A DNA stretch of 64,000 bases from an uncultured Oscillibacter sp. Lineage in GTDB: Bacteria > Bacillota > Clostridia > Oscillospirales > Oscillospiraceae. Below are positions 17,198 through 26,655 of the stretch, in pieces; position 1 is the stretch's first letter; every line of letters begins with the position of its first letter. The translations under genes were made by a program, and so were the position numbers. The notes under the pieces are model-generated. The model saw only the letters and a program-made list of their open reading frames with translations. It was not told the origin of the DNA and did no database searches. The stretch spans positions 1 through 64,000 of the forward strand of contig CAJUTB010000004.1 in the NCBI GenBank assembly GCA_910589315.1, in the 5' to 3' direction.

Positions 17198-18580
17198 TTA
17201 ATAGTTGCCGCCGTAAAAATAGCGGAAGAAATCCTCAAAGGGGTTGTAGCCGTTGCCGTAGGGATTCTGCGGCTGATTCTGGTTGTTCTGGTTCTGATTT
17301 TGCTGCTGTTGCTGCTGGGCGGCGGCCTGATTCTCCACCGGCGTCGCGCCCCAGGTGATATCGGCGTTGATGGTCTCCCCGTTCCGGTAGATCTCCAGGG
17401 AGGAGGTGTCGCCGGCGGAGTATTTTTTCTTCGCCGCATTCAAGTCATCCACGCTGGTGATCTTGGTGTTGTCCACCTTGGTGATCACGTCGCCCATTTG
17501 CAGGCCCGCCTTGGCCGCCGCGGAGCCGTCCTCCACGGAGCAGACGAACACGCCGGAGCTAATGTCATAGCGGTACATGGCGGCCATGTTCTCCGTCAGG
17601 TTCTGGGGAGTGATGCCCAGGTAGGGCTTATTCGTGACGTATCCGTTGGTCATGATGTCCTTGATCATGGCGAACACGTCGTTCATCGGGATGGCGAAGC
17701 CCAGACCCTCGGCGGAGGTGCCGTTAGAGGAGGCGGAGTATTTGGCGGAGACGATGCCCACCACTTCGCCGTACTCGTTAAAGAGGGGGCCGCCGGAGTT
17801 GCCGGGGTTGATGGAGGCGTCGGTCTGAATCATGTTGAAGGGCGTGCCGTCCACGTTGATGGCCCGGTCCACACAAGAGACCATTCCGCCGGTCATGGAG
17901 AAGGTGAGTTCGCCCAGGGGGTTGCCGATGGCAAGGACCCGGTCGCCTACGTTGAGCTTGCTGCTGTCGCCCAGGGTGACGGCCTGAAGGTCCGACGCCT
18001 CCACTTTGATCACCGCTATGTCATAATCCTCGTCGCCGTTGATAAAGGTTGCGTCATAGGCGTCGCCGTTGTAGAGGTTTACTTTGATGGTGTTGGCGTT
18101 TTTCACCACATGGTAATTGGTGACAATATAGCCGTCCCTGGTCAGGATGAAGCCGGAACCAGCGGAGGCGTTTTCCACGGGCTGGCCGAAGTAGTTATAC
18201 CCGGCGTTGACGGAGGTGTTGATGGAAACTACGCTGTTGACGTTAGCGGCGTATACCTCCGCGTCGCTCAGGCGGGTTTTTCCGTCCACGGTGTGGAGAG
18301 CCACCTGGGTAACGGGCCGGCTGCTCTGCGTGATCTCGGTGGAACCTGGGCGGTGTTCAAAGCCCCAGACGGCTGCGCCGCCCGCCGCGCCGCCCAGCAG
18401 GGCGCAGCTCAGGGCCAGAGCGGCGATTTTCAGTCCGGCCCGCTTTTTCTTCGAGGGCTTCATTTCCCGGACGGGAATTTCCGGTCCCTCCGGAGCGGCG
18501 CGGAGGATTTCCCGCTGTCCAGGTTCGCTGCCGCCGTGGTTGTAGGAATGATGGTACAGATTCCGGTCATCGTTATACAT
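17198..18580 (-). CDS. HtrA/DegP-like membrane-anchored serine protease
   Basis: A 460-residue protein of the trypsin-PDZ family for surface protein quality control. A cytoplasmic N-terminus (about 1-50) is followed by one membrane segment (GLKIAALALSCALLGGAAG) and the protease domain. The catalytic triad is visible: His in IVTNYHVVKN, Asp in EDYDIAVIKV and Ser in NPGNSGGPLF. A single PDZ domain lies at about residues 320-410. The C-terminus is a Gln/Asn-rich tail ending in aromatic residues, which is unusual and could be a surface or sorting element. AAGGAGGAATC precedes the ATG. Confidence 0.93.
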   Translation of the reverse strand: MYNDDRNLYHHSYNHGGSEPGQREILRAAPEGPEIPVREMKPSKKKRAGLKIAALALSCALLGGAAGGAAVWGFEHRPGSTEITQSSRPVTQVALHTVDGKTRLSDAEVYAANVNSVVSINTSVNAGYNYFGQPVENASAGSGFILTRDGYIVTNYHVVKNANTIKVNLYNGDAYDATFINGDEDYDIAVIKVEASDLQAVTLGDSSKLNVGDRVLAIGNPLGELTFSMTGGMVSCVDRAINVDGTPFNMIQTDASINPGNSGGPLFNEYGEVVGIVSAKYSASSNGTSAEGLGFAIPMNDVFAMIKDIMTNGYVTNKPYLGITPQNLTENMAAMYRYDISSGVFVCSVEDGSAAAKAGLQMGDVITKVDNTKITSVDDLNAAKKKYSAGDTSSLEIYRNGETINADITWGATPVENQAAAQQQQQQNQNQNNQNQPQNPYGNGYNPFEDFFRYFYGGNY

Positions 18581-18770
18581 AATTGATTCCTCCTTATTAT
18601 GTATCCCGTATCTTTTGTCCGCAGGACCAAGATAACACAGGATTGTGTCAAAGGTGTGAAGGGGATTTGGCTGGTTTTTGAATTTTGCCGTTCCCTGAAC
18701 CGCTGGCTTTAGTATAAGCGGAATATCTTAAAAATGCCTGAAAGTATTTTGAAGAAATTATGAAAGTGGT

Positions 18771-18799
18771 TTGAAGTATTTGTGAAGCTGTGTTAGAAT
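18771..18799 (+). promoter_or_regulatory. Promoter of the FAD-dependent dehydrogenase gene
   Basis: TTGAAG (18771-18776) and TAGAAT (18794-18799) with 17 bp spacing, 44 bp before the ATG. The 263-bp divergent region to htrA otherwise shows only AT-rich sequence. Confidence 0.7.
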
Positions 18800-18843
18800 A
18801 GGAAAAAAAGAAGGATTTGCCCCAAAGGGAGGCTTTTGGATTT

Positions 18844-20454
18844 ATGCTGAAAATTGAAAATCTCCGGCTTTCCCCCGGCGCGGGTTTGGAGTCGCTGACC
18901 CGTGCGGCGGCGAAGGCCCTGCGGGTTCCGCCGGAAGCGGTGCAGCGGCTGGAAATCCTCCGGCGGAGCATCGACGCCCGGGAGGGTGTGGCGGTGATTT
19001 ACACCGTCTGGGTGATGGTGGAGAACGAAGGAGCCGTACTGCGGCGCAGCCGGAATTCCAAAGTGTCCCGGTGGAAGCCGGAGCCGGATTATCCGATTCC
19101 CTGCCCGAAGCCCCGGATTCCGCCGGAAATACGGCCGGTTGTCACAGGCGCAGGCCCGGCAGGACTGTTTGCCGCGCTGGCACTGGCGCTGGCTGGACAG
19201 GAACCCATTTTATTGGAACGCGGCCGCCCTGTGGAGGCCCGCAGGGCCGACGTGGAACGTTTCTGGTCTGCGGGCGAGCTGGATTTGACCAGCAACGTCC
19301 AGTTTGGCGAGGGCGGCGCGGGAGCGTTTTCGGACGGCAAGCTGAACACCGGCACCAAAGACCCCCGTCACCGTTATATTTTGAAAACGCTGGCGGACAA
19401 CGGCGCGCCGGCGGATATTCTCACCGACGCCAGGCCCCATATCGGCACCGATTATTTATATAGTACCCTGCAAAACCTGCGGAAAACGCTGCGGTCCCTG
19501 GGGACGGATATCCGTTTTGAGTCCCGCCTGGCGGACCTGCGCGCCGAAAACGGCGCGCTGACGGGCATTGCCGTGGAAGGTCCGGAGGGGCTTTATGAAC
19601 TGCCCTGCCAAAACCTGATTCTCGCCCCCGGCCACTCTGCGCGGGATACCTTTGAAATGCTGTATAAGCGCGGCGTACGCATGGAGGCAAAGCCCTTTGC
19701 GGTGGGCGTGCGGATTGAGCACCGGCAGGCGGACTGCGACGCCGCCCAGTACCGGGAATACGCCGGTCATCCCGGCCTTCCGGCCTCCTCTTACAAGCTC
19801 GCCTGCCATTTGCCGGGGGGAAGATCGGTGTTTTCCTTCTGCGTCTGTCCCGGCGGGGAGGTGGTGGCCGCCGCGTCGGAGGCCGGGGGAGTCGTCACCA
19901 ACGGCATGAGCGAATTTGCACGGGACCGGGAGAACATCAACGGCGCGCTTCTGGTGAACGTCACGCCGGAGGACTTTGGCGGCGCGTCCCCGCTGGCGGG
20001 CGTGGAATTCCAGCGGAAGCTGGAAGCGTCCGCTTACGCCCTGGGCGGCGGAGGCTATCGCGCCCCGGCCCAGCGGGTGGAGGATTTCCTTCAAAACCGC
20101 GCCTCTACAGGTCCGGGCCGTGTGCGGCCCAGCTACCGTCCCGGCGTTGTCTGGACGGACCTGCGGAAGTGTCTGCCGCCCTTTGCGGCGGAAGCCCTGG
20201 CGGAAGCGCTTCCCCTTCTGGGCCGGAAGCTCCAAGGCTTCGACGCGCCGGACGCCGTGCTGACCGCTGTGGAGAGCCGCAGCTCGTCTCCGGTACGCAT
20301 CCCGCGTGACGCGGGCGGGGAGGCTGGCATCCGCGGCCTGTATCCCTGCGGCGAGGGAGCCGGATACGCCGGCGGCATTCTCTCCGCCGCTGCCGACGGA
20401 ATGCGCTGTGCGGAAAATCTTCTGGGAAATCGCGCCTTGGCGCATTCCAAATAA
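18844..20454 (+). CDS. FAD-dependent dehydrogenase (COG2509-like)
   Basis: A 536-residue flavoprotein. An N-terminal alpha/beta domain of about 90 residues (MLKIENLRLSPGAG) precedes the FAD-binding Rossmann motif VTGAGPAGLFAALALALAG. The C-terminus has the second FAD-contact motif GEGAGYAGGILSAAADG. This combination is found in a widespread clostridial and cyanobacterial family annotated only as FAD-dependent dehydrogenase; the substrate is unknown. The ATG at 18844 is chosen because GGGAGG lies about 11 bases upstream. It precedes a hydroxyacid dehydrogenase gene by 55 bp and may be co-transcribed. Confidence 0.88.
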   Translation: MLKIENLRLSPGAGLESLTRAAAKALRVPPEAVQRLEILRRSIDAREGVAVIYTVWVMVENEGAVLRRSRNSKVSRWKPEPDYPIPCPKPRIPPEIRPVVTGAGPAGLFAALALALAGQEPILLERGRPVEARRADVERFWSAGELDLTSNVQFGEGGAGAFSDGKLNTGTKDPRHRYILKTLADNGAPADILTDARPHIGTDYLYSTLQNLRKTLRSLGTDIRFESRLADLRAENGALTGIAVEGPEGLYELPCQNLILAPGHSARDTFEMLYKRGVRMEAKPFAVGVRIEHRQADCDAAQYREYAGHPGLPASSYKLACHLPGGRSVFSFCVCPGGEVVAAASEAGGVVTNGMSEFARDRENINGALLVNVTPEDFGGASPLAGVEFQRKLEASAYALGGGGYRAPAQRVEDFLQNRASTGPGRVRPSYRPGVVWTDLRKCLPPFAAEALAEALPLLGRKLQGFDAPDAVLTAVESRSSSPVRIPRDAGGEAGIRGLYPCGEGAGYAGGILSAAADGMRCAENLLGNRALAHSK

Positions 20455-20509
20455 ATGTGCAGTCCGCTGCGCATGAAGCCCCAAACTTTGAAGGAGGTTA
20501 AAAGAAACC

Positions 20510-21490
20510 ATGAGCCGTAATATTTGCATTTTTCAGAACTTTCTGACGGATGCTCACAAAGCCCAGATCGAAGCGGCCGCCGCGGAAACGGGCTTCACGC
20601 CCCATTTCTTCACCGAGAGCCAGTTCGAGGAGGCGAAAGCCTGCCTGCAAGATTACAGCTGCGAAGTGCTTTACGCCCAGAGTCCCGACCTGCTCCGCAC
20701 AGCCCCCGCCGCTTTGAAATGGTACTGCGCGTCCTCGGCAGGCGTGGATTATTACTGTGCTGCGCCGGACCTGTTTGCGAATCCCGATTGTATGCTTACC
20801 AACTCCAATTGCTATGGCGTGACGATTTCGGAACATACGATTATGGTCCTGCTGATGCTCCTGCGGCATATGCCGGACTATGAGGAGATCGTACGGAACC
20901 GGGGCTGGGGCGATCAGTTCCCCGTCCGGTCCATCCGGGACGGAGAGTTCACTATCCTGGGCACGGGCGACATCGGAAAAACCGTTGCGGCGCGTCTGAA
21001 AGCCATGGGTGCGGCGAAAATCACCGCCCTTTGCCGCAGCGGAAAGTCAAAGGAAACGATTTTCGATGAAGTGCTTCCGATTTCGGAGCTGGACCGCGTT
21101 CTGCCGGAGACGAAGGTACTGATCATGGCTCTGCCCAGCACGCCGGAGACCACCGGCATTTTGAGCCGGGAGCGCATTGCCCTTTTGCCGGAGGACGCCT
21201 ATGTGATCAACGTGGGCCGGGGGACGGCTGTCGACCAGGAGGCCCTGACCGCCGCGCTGAACGGCGGAACTCTGGCGGGCGCGGCTCTGGACGTGACTGT
21301 CCCGGAACCGCTTCCGGCGGACGATCCCCTTTGGAGCGCGAAAAACCTGATTCTCACGCCCCATATCTCCGGCAATCTCACCCTGGGCTATACCTGCGAT
21401 ACAAACGTTGCTATGTTCTGCGCCGACCTGAAAAACTACGCCGCAGGCAGACCCCTTGTCAATCTGGTAGACCGCGAACGAGGCTATTGA
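20510..21490 (+). CDS. D-isomer-specific 2-hydroxyacid dehydrogenase
   Basis: A 326-residue NAD-dependent dehydrogenase. The Rossmann motif is LGTGDIGKTVAARLKAMG, followed by VINVGRGTAVDQEAL and the catalytic-site text ALDVTVPEPLPADDPLW with the histidine in ILTPHISG. The family reduces 2-oxoacids to D-2-hydroxyacids or the reverse; the exact substrate cannot be read. AAGGAGG precedes the ATG. An alcohol dehydrogenase gene follows after 30 bp, so the two probably form one transcript for disposal of reducing power. Confidence 0.93.
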   Translation: MSRNICIFQNFLTDAHKAQIEAAAAETGFTPHFFTESQFEEAKACLQDYSCEVLYAQSPDLLRTAPAALKWYCASSAGVDYYCAAPDLFANPDCMLTNSNCYGVTISEHTIMVLLMLLRHMPDYEEIVRNRGWGDQFPVRSIRDGEFTILGTGDIGKTVAARLKAMGAAKITALCRSGKSKETIFDEVLPISELDRVLPETKVLIMALPSTPETTGILSRERIALLPEDAYVINVGRGTAVDQEALTAALNGGTLAGAALDVTVPEPLPADDPLWSAKNLILTPHISGNLTLGYTCDTNVAMFCADLKNYAAGRPLVNLVDRERGY

Positions 21491-21520
21491 TCAAATATTG
21501 AACAGAAAGGGTTATTGACG

Positions 21521-22705
21521 ATGGACAATTTTACGTTTTATTCCCCCACTTTATTCGCCTTTGGCGACGGCCAGGCTCAGACCACCGGCAGTCTGGTCCG
21601 CCGGTTCGGCGGCAGCAAGGTTCTGCTGGTTTACGGCGGCGGTTCCGTCAAGCGCAACGGCGCGTATGACGCCGTGACGGCTTCCCTGAAGGAGGCCGGA
21701 ATCCCCTTCCAGGAATTGTCCGGCATCCAGGCCAATCCCCGCAGCGGCAAGGTCTACGAGGGAATCGAGACGGTCCGGAAAGAGGGCTTGGATTTTCTGG
21801 TGGCTCTGGGCGGCGGTTCCGTTATCGACACGGCCAAGGCCATCGGCATGGGCGCAGAGTACGACGGCGATTTCTGGGACTTCTTCTCCGGCAAGACGAA
21901 GATTGAACGTTCGCTTCCCGTTGGCGTAATCCTTACAATTGCCGCCGCCGGCAGCGAAGGCAGCGACAGCTGTGTGATTACCCATGAAAACGGAAACCTG
22001 AAATGGGGAATTCCCAAGTCCGACGCAGTGCGGCCCAAATTCTCCGTTCTGGACCCTCGCTACACCTGCTCCCTGCCGCCCTATCAAACCGCCTGCGGCG
22101 CAGTGGATATGATGGCGCATATCTGCGAGCGGTATTTCTCCAACACCCCGGATGTGGCCCTCACGGACCGGCTCTGCGAAGCTCTTTTGAAAACCGTCGT
22201 GGACGCCGCCCCCAAGGCCATTGCCGACACGAACGACTACGCCGCCCGCGCCGACCTCATGTGGGCCGGAATGCTGGCGCATAACAACTCCTGCGGCGTT
22301 GGCCGTGCCCAGGACTGGGCCAGCCACCAGATGGAGCATGAGCTTTCTGCGTTTTACGACTGCGCCCACGGCGCGGGCCTGGCGGTGGTCATGCCGGCCT
22401 GGATGGAGTATGTATATACCCATGACGTGATGCGCTTTGCCCGGTTTGCGGTGGAGGTGTTTGGCTGCGAAATGGATTACGCGGAACCGAAAAACACCGC
22501 CCTGCTGGGCATCCGGCGGCTGCGGGAGTTCTTCCGGGCCCTGGGAATGCCCACGACGCTCAAGGAGATCGAGGGGGCGAAATCGGAGGATATTCCGAAG
22601 ATGGTGGAGCACCGCCGGGAAAAGCCCAACGGCTTCCCCTTCGGCAGCTTTGTGAAAATCGGCCCGGAGGAGATGGCCGAAATTCTTCGCGGAACGGACC
22701 TCTAA
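21521..22705 (+). CDS. Iron-containing alcohol dehydrogenase
   Basis: A 394-residue group III alcohol dehydrogenase, close in layout to butanol dehydrogenases. The nucleotide-binding GGGSVIDTAKAIG is at about residues 94-106. The metal-binding histidines lie in ASHQMEHELSAFYDCAHGAG. The ATG at 21521 is preferred over the in-frame TTG at 21515 because of AGAAAGGG upstream. It would reduce aldehydes to alcohols with NAD(P)H. It is the last gene of the unit, followed by a strong terminator. Confidence 0.94.
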   Translation: MDNFTFYSPTLFAFGDGQAQTTGSLVRRFGGSKVLLVYGGGSVKRNGAYDAVTASLKEAGIPFQELSGIQANPRSGKVYEGIETVRKEGLDFLVALGGGSVIDTAKAIGMGAEYDGDFWDFFSGKTKIERSLPVGVILTIAAAGSEGSDSCVITHENGNLKWGIPKSDAVRPKFSVLDPRYTCSLPPYQTACGAVDMMAHICERYFSNTPDVALTDRLCEALLKTVVDAAPKAIADTNDYAARADLMWAGMLAHNNSCGVGRAQDWASHQMEHELSAFYDCAHGAGLAVVMPAWMEYVYTHDVMRFARFAVEVFGCEMDYAEPKNTALLGIRRLREFFRALGMPTTLKEIEGAKSEDIPKMVEHRREKPNGFPFGSFVKIGPEEMAEILRGTDL

Positions 22706-22719
22706 AAGCTGAATCCATC

Positions 22720-22757
22720 AAAAAAGCCGGTTCCACAAGTGTGGAACCGGCTTTTTC
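22720..22757. terminator. Bidirectional terminator between alcohol dehydrogenase and hydrogenase genes
   Basis: Stem AAAAAGCCGGTTCCAC / GTGGAACCGGCTTTTT flanked by A- and T-runs; serves both convergent genes. Confidence 0.95.
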
Positions 22758-22764
22758 TGCGCGC

Positions 22765-24480
22765 TTATGCGTCGTGGTCGGTGTGAAGAAGGTGATGAGA
22801 ACGTTCCCCAAGCGGTTTTTTGAGGTACGTGCGGTAAAGGGCTTGAATGTCCGGGTTTTCATGAGAGAAACGAATCTCTGAGCCTGCATCCAGCTTCCAC
22901 AGAAGGGAACCCCGGGGAGCCGCCAGCTCCTGGCCCTCGTGTATGGGCTGTCCGCCGCCGCCCGCGCAGCCGCCGGGACAGGCCATGACTTCCACGAAAT
23001 CATAATCCACAGAACCCTCGTCCACAGCTTCCATCAGCTTCCGGGCGTTGCTCAGGCCGCTGACCACCGCGACCCGCACTTCGCCCGCGCCGGGAATGGA
23101 GAAGGAAGCCTCCTTCCAGGGCTTATTTCCGCGAATGGTCTGAAACGCATCCGCGTCGGGGTTCTGGCCGGTGACGAGATAATACGCGCTGCGCAGAGCG
23201 GCGTCCATCACGCCGCCGGTCGCGCCGAAAATCACCGCCGCGCCGGTGCCGGAACCCAGAGGGCTGTCAAACTCGGCTTCCTCCAAATCCGCGGGAATGA
23301 TGCAGTCGCTGCGGAACAGGCGGCACATCTCCCGGGTGGTCAGCACCACATCTACGTCCGGATCGCCGCACGCGCTGCGCATGGCGGGCAGTTCGCTCTC
23401 GTACTTCTTCGCAGAACAGGGCATAATGGATACCACAAACATCTTGTGGGGGTCTACGCCCGCTTTTTCCGCAAAATAGCTCTTGGCTACTGCGCCAAAC
23501 ATCTGCTGAGGCGATTTCGCCGTTGAGAGGTACTCCGTATAACCGGGATACTGGGTTTTCAGGAACCGGACCCAGCCCGGGCAGCAGGAGGTGAACATGG
23601 GCCAGCGGTGTTTGCCGCGGTGGGTGAACCGCTGGACAAATTCGCTGCCCTCCTCCATGATGGTCAGGTCTGCGGCGAAATTGGTGTCAAAGACGTAATC
23701 GAAGCCAATACGTTTCAGCGCGGCCACCATGCGTCCGGTGGAAGCCTGTTTGGGCGTGAGGCCGAAGGACTCCGCCCAGGCCACCCGCACCGCCGGGGCC
23801 ACCTGAATCACCGTCGTCACCTCCGGGTCCGCCAGAGCCCAGAGGACCTTGTTGGTGTCGTCCCGGACGGTCAGCGCGCCGGTGGGGCAGTGGGTGACGC
23901 ACTGGCCGCAGAAGGTGCAGTCCGTGTTTTTCAAATGCCGGTTGTAGCTCACGTCCACGGTGGTGCGGGAGCCGGTGCCGGCCACGTCCCAGATGTTCAT
24001 GCCCTGAATTTTGTCGCAGACCTGTACGCAGCGCATACATTTGATGCACTTGCTGGCCTCCCGGACGATGGGGACGCTCAGGTCAACTTCCGCCCGCTCC
24101 GGCTGGACCGGGTAGGGCTGGTAGTGAATGTTCATGTCATGGGACAATTTTTGCAGTTCACAGCTTCCGCTGCGGACGCAGACGGTGCAGTTAGAGTTGT
24201 GCTGGGAGAGAATCAGGCGGAGGTTTGTTTTCCGCGCCTGACGGACCCTGGGGGAATTCGTATGAATCACCATACCCTCCACCACGGCGGTGTTGCAGGC
24301 CGGGACCAGACGTTCCGTCCCCTCCACTTCCACCACGCAGAGGCGGCAGGCGGCAATTTCGTTGATCTCCTTCAGGAAGCACAGATGAGGAATGGGGATG
24401 CCGGCCTTCTGAGCGGCGTCGAGAATCGTGGTCCCTTTGGCGGCGGAGAGTTCCCGCCCGTTGATTGAAAAGTTTACCAT
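22765..24480 (-). CDS. [FeFe]-hydrogenase catalytic subunit
   Basis: A 571-residue cytoplasmic hydrogenase. An N-terminal [2Fe-2S] domain (about 1-75), a His-Cys cluster segment (NCTVCVRSGSCELQ) and two [4Fe-4S] motifs (CIKCMRCVQVC, CTFCGQCVTHCP) lead electrons to the H-cluster. All three H-cluster signatures are intact: TSCCPGW, MPCSAKKYE and EVMACPGGCAGGGGQP. It overlaps the upstream gene by seven bases, so translation is coupled. With the fused NuoF-like/GltD-like partner it probably oxidises NAD(P)H or ferredoxin and makes H2. HydE, HydF and HydG maturases are not in the window. Confidence 0.96.
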   Translation of the reverse strand: MVNFSINGRELSAAKGTTILDAAQKAGIPIPHLCFLKEINEIAACRLCVVEVEGTERLVPACNTAVVEGMVIHTNSPRVRQARKTNLRLILSQHNSNCTVCVRSGSCELQKLSHDMNIHYQPYPVQPERAEVDLSVPIVREASKCIKCMRCVQVCDKIQGMNIWDVAGTGSRTTVDVSYNRHLKNTDCTFCGQCVTHCPTGALTVRDDTNKVLWALADPEVTTVIQVAPAVRVAWAESFGLTPKQASTGRMVAALKRIGFDYVFDTNFAADLTIMEEGSEFVQRFTHRGKHRWPMFTSCCPGWVRFLKTQYPGYTEYLSTAKSPQQMFGAVAKSYFAEKAGVDPHKMFVVSIMPCSAKKYESELPAMRSACGDPDVDVVLTTREMCRLFRSDCIIPADLEEAEFDSPLGSGTGAAVIFGATGGVMDAALRSAYYLVTGQNPDADAFQTIRGNKPWKEASFSIPGAGEVRVAVVSGLSNARKLMEAVDEGSVDYDFVEVMACPGGCAGGGGQPIHEGQELAAPRGSLLWKLDAGSEIRFSHENPDIQALYRTYLKKPLGERSHHLLHTDHDA

Positions 24481-26312
24481 TTATCCACACGTCCTCCCTT
24501 GAAGTTTCCGTAACCGAAGTGGTCGCAGCGCAGGCATCGGGAGGATTCCTGCCCGGCCTCCTCGTCGGTCATGCCGCACTCGATGCACTGGAAATCGCCC
24601 TTCCGCTCAAAGGCGTCCCGCTCGGTGGCGTTGACCCGGCCCCGGGGCCGCAGGTCCGTGCAGCGGGGGGCGGGGACCTTCACTTCGGCTTCAATCTCGT
24701 GATGGAAGCCCAGGTATTCGTCAATATTGGCGGCGGCGGCCTTACCGGCGGCAATGGCCCGGATAACCGTCGCGGGGCCGGTTACGCAGTCGCCTCCGGC
24801 GAACACGCCCACCATGTCGGGCAGCTGGGTGCTGGAATCCGCCAGCAGCGCGCCGCCCCGCTGGATTTTAATACCCGTCTGTTCCAGGCCGCGGGATTCA
24901 ATGCCCTGACCGATGGCGACGATGATGGTATGCGCCGGAATACGCAGGGGCTCCACAGCGGCGGTGTTGGGCCTGGGACGGCCCGCCTTGTCGATTTCGC
25001 CAATGATCTGGGGACGAGTCCAGAGGGCCGCGGCGTGGCCGTTCTCATCGGACTCGATGCGCAGAGGAGCTTGCAGCGTCAGAATCTCCGCGCCCTCGGC
25101 AATCGCGCCCTCGACCTCCTCCCGCTGGGCGGTCATATCGTCCAGGCGGCGGCGGTAGACGCAGGTTACTTTTTCCGCGCCCAGGCGGAGGGCGGAGCGG
25201 GTCACGTCCATAGCAACGTTTCCGCCGCCGATGACGACCACATTCTGACCGGTGAAATCGGGCATTTCATCGTCGCCGATGTGCCGCAGCAGCTCCACGG
25301 CGGAGACGACGCCGATGCTGTCTTCGCCCTCGATACCGGTCTTTTTGTCGGTGTGCGCGCCAATGGAAATATACAGGCAGTCATAACCTTGCTTCAATTG
25401 ACTGTATGTAATGTCTTCGCCTACATTTATGCCCGTGTGGACCTCAATGCCCAGGGACAAAATGGAGGAAATTTCGGCGTCCAGCTTTTCCCGCGGGAAA
25501 CGATAGCTGGGGATGCCATAGCGCATCATGCCGCCCAGCTGCTTCTGGCGTTCGTAAACTGTGACCTTGTGGCCCATGAGAGCCAGGTAGTAGGCGGCGG
25601 AGAGTCCGCCGGGGCCGCCGCCGACAATGGCGACCGATTTGCCGGTAGACTTGGCGGGTTTGGGCTGGGAAACGTCCCCGGCGTGGTCCACGGCGTAACG
25701 CTTGAGACAGCGGATGTTGAGGGCGTCGTCCACCATATTCCGGCGGCAGCGGGCCTCGCAGGGATGTTCGCAGATGTAGGCGCAGGCCGTGGGAAAGGGG
25801 TTGTCTTTGCGGATGAGCCGCACGGCGTCGGCGCAGCGGCCCTCGTTGACCAGGGCGATGTAGCCGGGAATATCCACGCCCGCCGGGCACAACGCCACGC
25901 AGGGCACCGGGTTTTTCAGCGAGCCGAGGCAGCGGTGGTGCAGGATGTGTTCCTCGTAGTCGTCCCGGAAGCCCTTGAGCCCTAGAAGAACGAGATTTGC
26001 CGCGTCAATGCCAATGGCGCAGTCGGCGGTATCCACAATGACCTGGGCCGTGTTTTCAATGCGGTCGATGATGTTCAGCTTCGGCTCGCCGTCCAGAACC
26101 TCGCCGATCATGTTGGAAAGCTGGGTGAGGCCCACCCGGCAGGGGACACATTTACCACAGGTTTGGGCGCGGCAGAGGTTCAAAAAGTTCAACGCCATAT
26201 CCACCGGGCACAATCCCGGCGGGCTGGCGGCGATCCGCCGCTCCATATTGCGGTAAAGCTGTTCTACCACCGCCTGAGCCTGCCCGGGCGTCTTGACTTC
26301 CAGTCTGCTCAT
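24474..26312 (-). CDS. NuoF-like iron-sulfur domain fused to GltD-like NAD(P)/FAD oxidoreductase
   Basis: A 612-residue electron-transfer subunit. Residues about 1-120 match the C-terminal [4Fe-4S] part of NuoF (TCGKCVPCRVG) without its FMN and NADH domain. Residues about 130-540 resemble the glutamate synthase small subunit: cysteine-rich segment (PCEARCRRN), FAD motif AIVGGGPGGLSAAYYLALMG, NAD(P) motif VVIGGGNVAMDVTRSALRLG and the closing GVFAGGDCVTGPATVI. A short C-terminal segment has CIECG and CLRCD cysteines. The 7-base overlap with the hydrogenase gene argues that it is its partner, moving electrons between NAD(P)H and H2, perhaps with bifurcation. That role is inferred. Confidence 0.9.
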   Translation of the reverse strand: MSRLEVKTPGQAQAVVEQLYRNMERRIAASPPGLCPVDMALNFLNLCRAQTCGKCVPCRVGLTQLSNMIGEVLDGEPKLNIIDRIENTAQVIVDTADCAIGIDAANLVLLGLKGFRDDYEEHILHHRCLGSLKNPVPCVALCPAGVDIPGYIALVNEGRCADAVRLIRKDNPFPTACAYICEHPCEARCRRNMVDDALNIRCLKRYAVDHAGDVSQPKPAKSTGKSVAIVGGGPGGLSAAYYLALMGHKVTVYERQKQLGGMMRYGIPSYRFPREKLDAEISSILSLGIEVHTGINVGEDITYSQLKQGYDCLYISIGAHTDKKTGIEGEDSIGVVSAVELLRHIGDDEMPDFTGQNVVVIGGGNVAMDVTRSALRLGAEKVTCVYRRRLDDMTAQREEVEGAIAEGAEILTLQAPLRIESDENGHAAALWTRPQIIGEIDKAGRPRPNTAAVEPLRIPAHTIIVAIGQGIESRGLEQTGIKIQRGGALLADSSTQLPDMVGVFAGGDCVTGPATVIRAIAAGKAAAANIDEYLGFHHEIEAEVKVPAPRCTDLRPRGRVNATERDAFERKGDFQCIECGMTDEEAGQESSRCLRCDHFGYGNFKGGRVDKW

Positions 26313-26343
26313 TCTCTCACTTCTTTCTTAGTTGTTTGGGGGG

Positions 26344-26357
26344 GACGGCGCGCCGTC
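26344..26357. promoter_or_regulatory. Perfect 14-bp palindrome in the hydrogenase operon leader
   Basis: GACGGCGCGCCGTC lies between promoter and start codon of the hydrogenase operon. It could be an operator or an RNA hairpin core. Confidence 0.35.
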
Positions 26358-26391
26358 AAGCTGGCCAGTCCCGCTGTGGTTCTACATTTTT

Positions 26392-26420
26392 ATTATGGAC
26401 GTAATGGATAAAAAAGTCAA
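26392..26420 (-). promoter_or_regulatory. Promoter of the hydrogenase operon
   Basis: Minus-strand TTGACT (26420-26415) and CATAAT (26397-26392) with 17 bp spacing. The surrounding 343-bp intergenic region (26313-26655) holds this promoter and that of glgP and no gene. Confidence 0.75.
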
Positions 26421-26561
26421 TAAAAGTTAGAAATTTGTCAAAGATTTGGACGATTTTCTGTGAGAGATGACAAAAAGCGATGGATGTAAGTGCATAAGAT
26501 ACGGGGCGGGGATGCCTGATGCTTCATGCGTCCAAACCCTGGCCGGCCGGGAAGAATGTGG

Positions 26562-26590
26562 TTGTATTTTCCGCCGCCGGGTGGTATAAT
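26562..26590 (+). promoter_or_regulatory. Promoter of the glycogen phosphorylase gene
   Basis: TTGTAT (26562-26567) and TATAAT (26585-26590), 17 bp apart. Confidence 0.8.
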
Positions 26591-26655
26591 TCCGGCATAC
26601 CCGAGAAAACGGTAATTTCTGCCGGCCGTACCGGCGGGCGAAGGGAGAATGTTTC

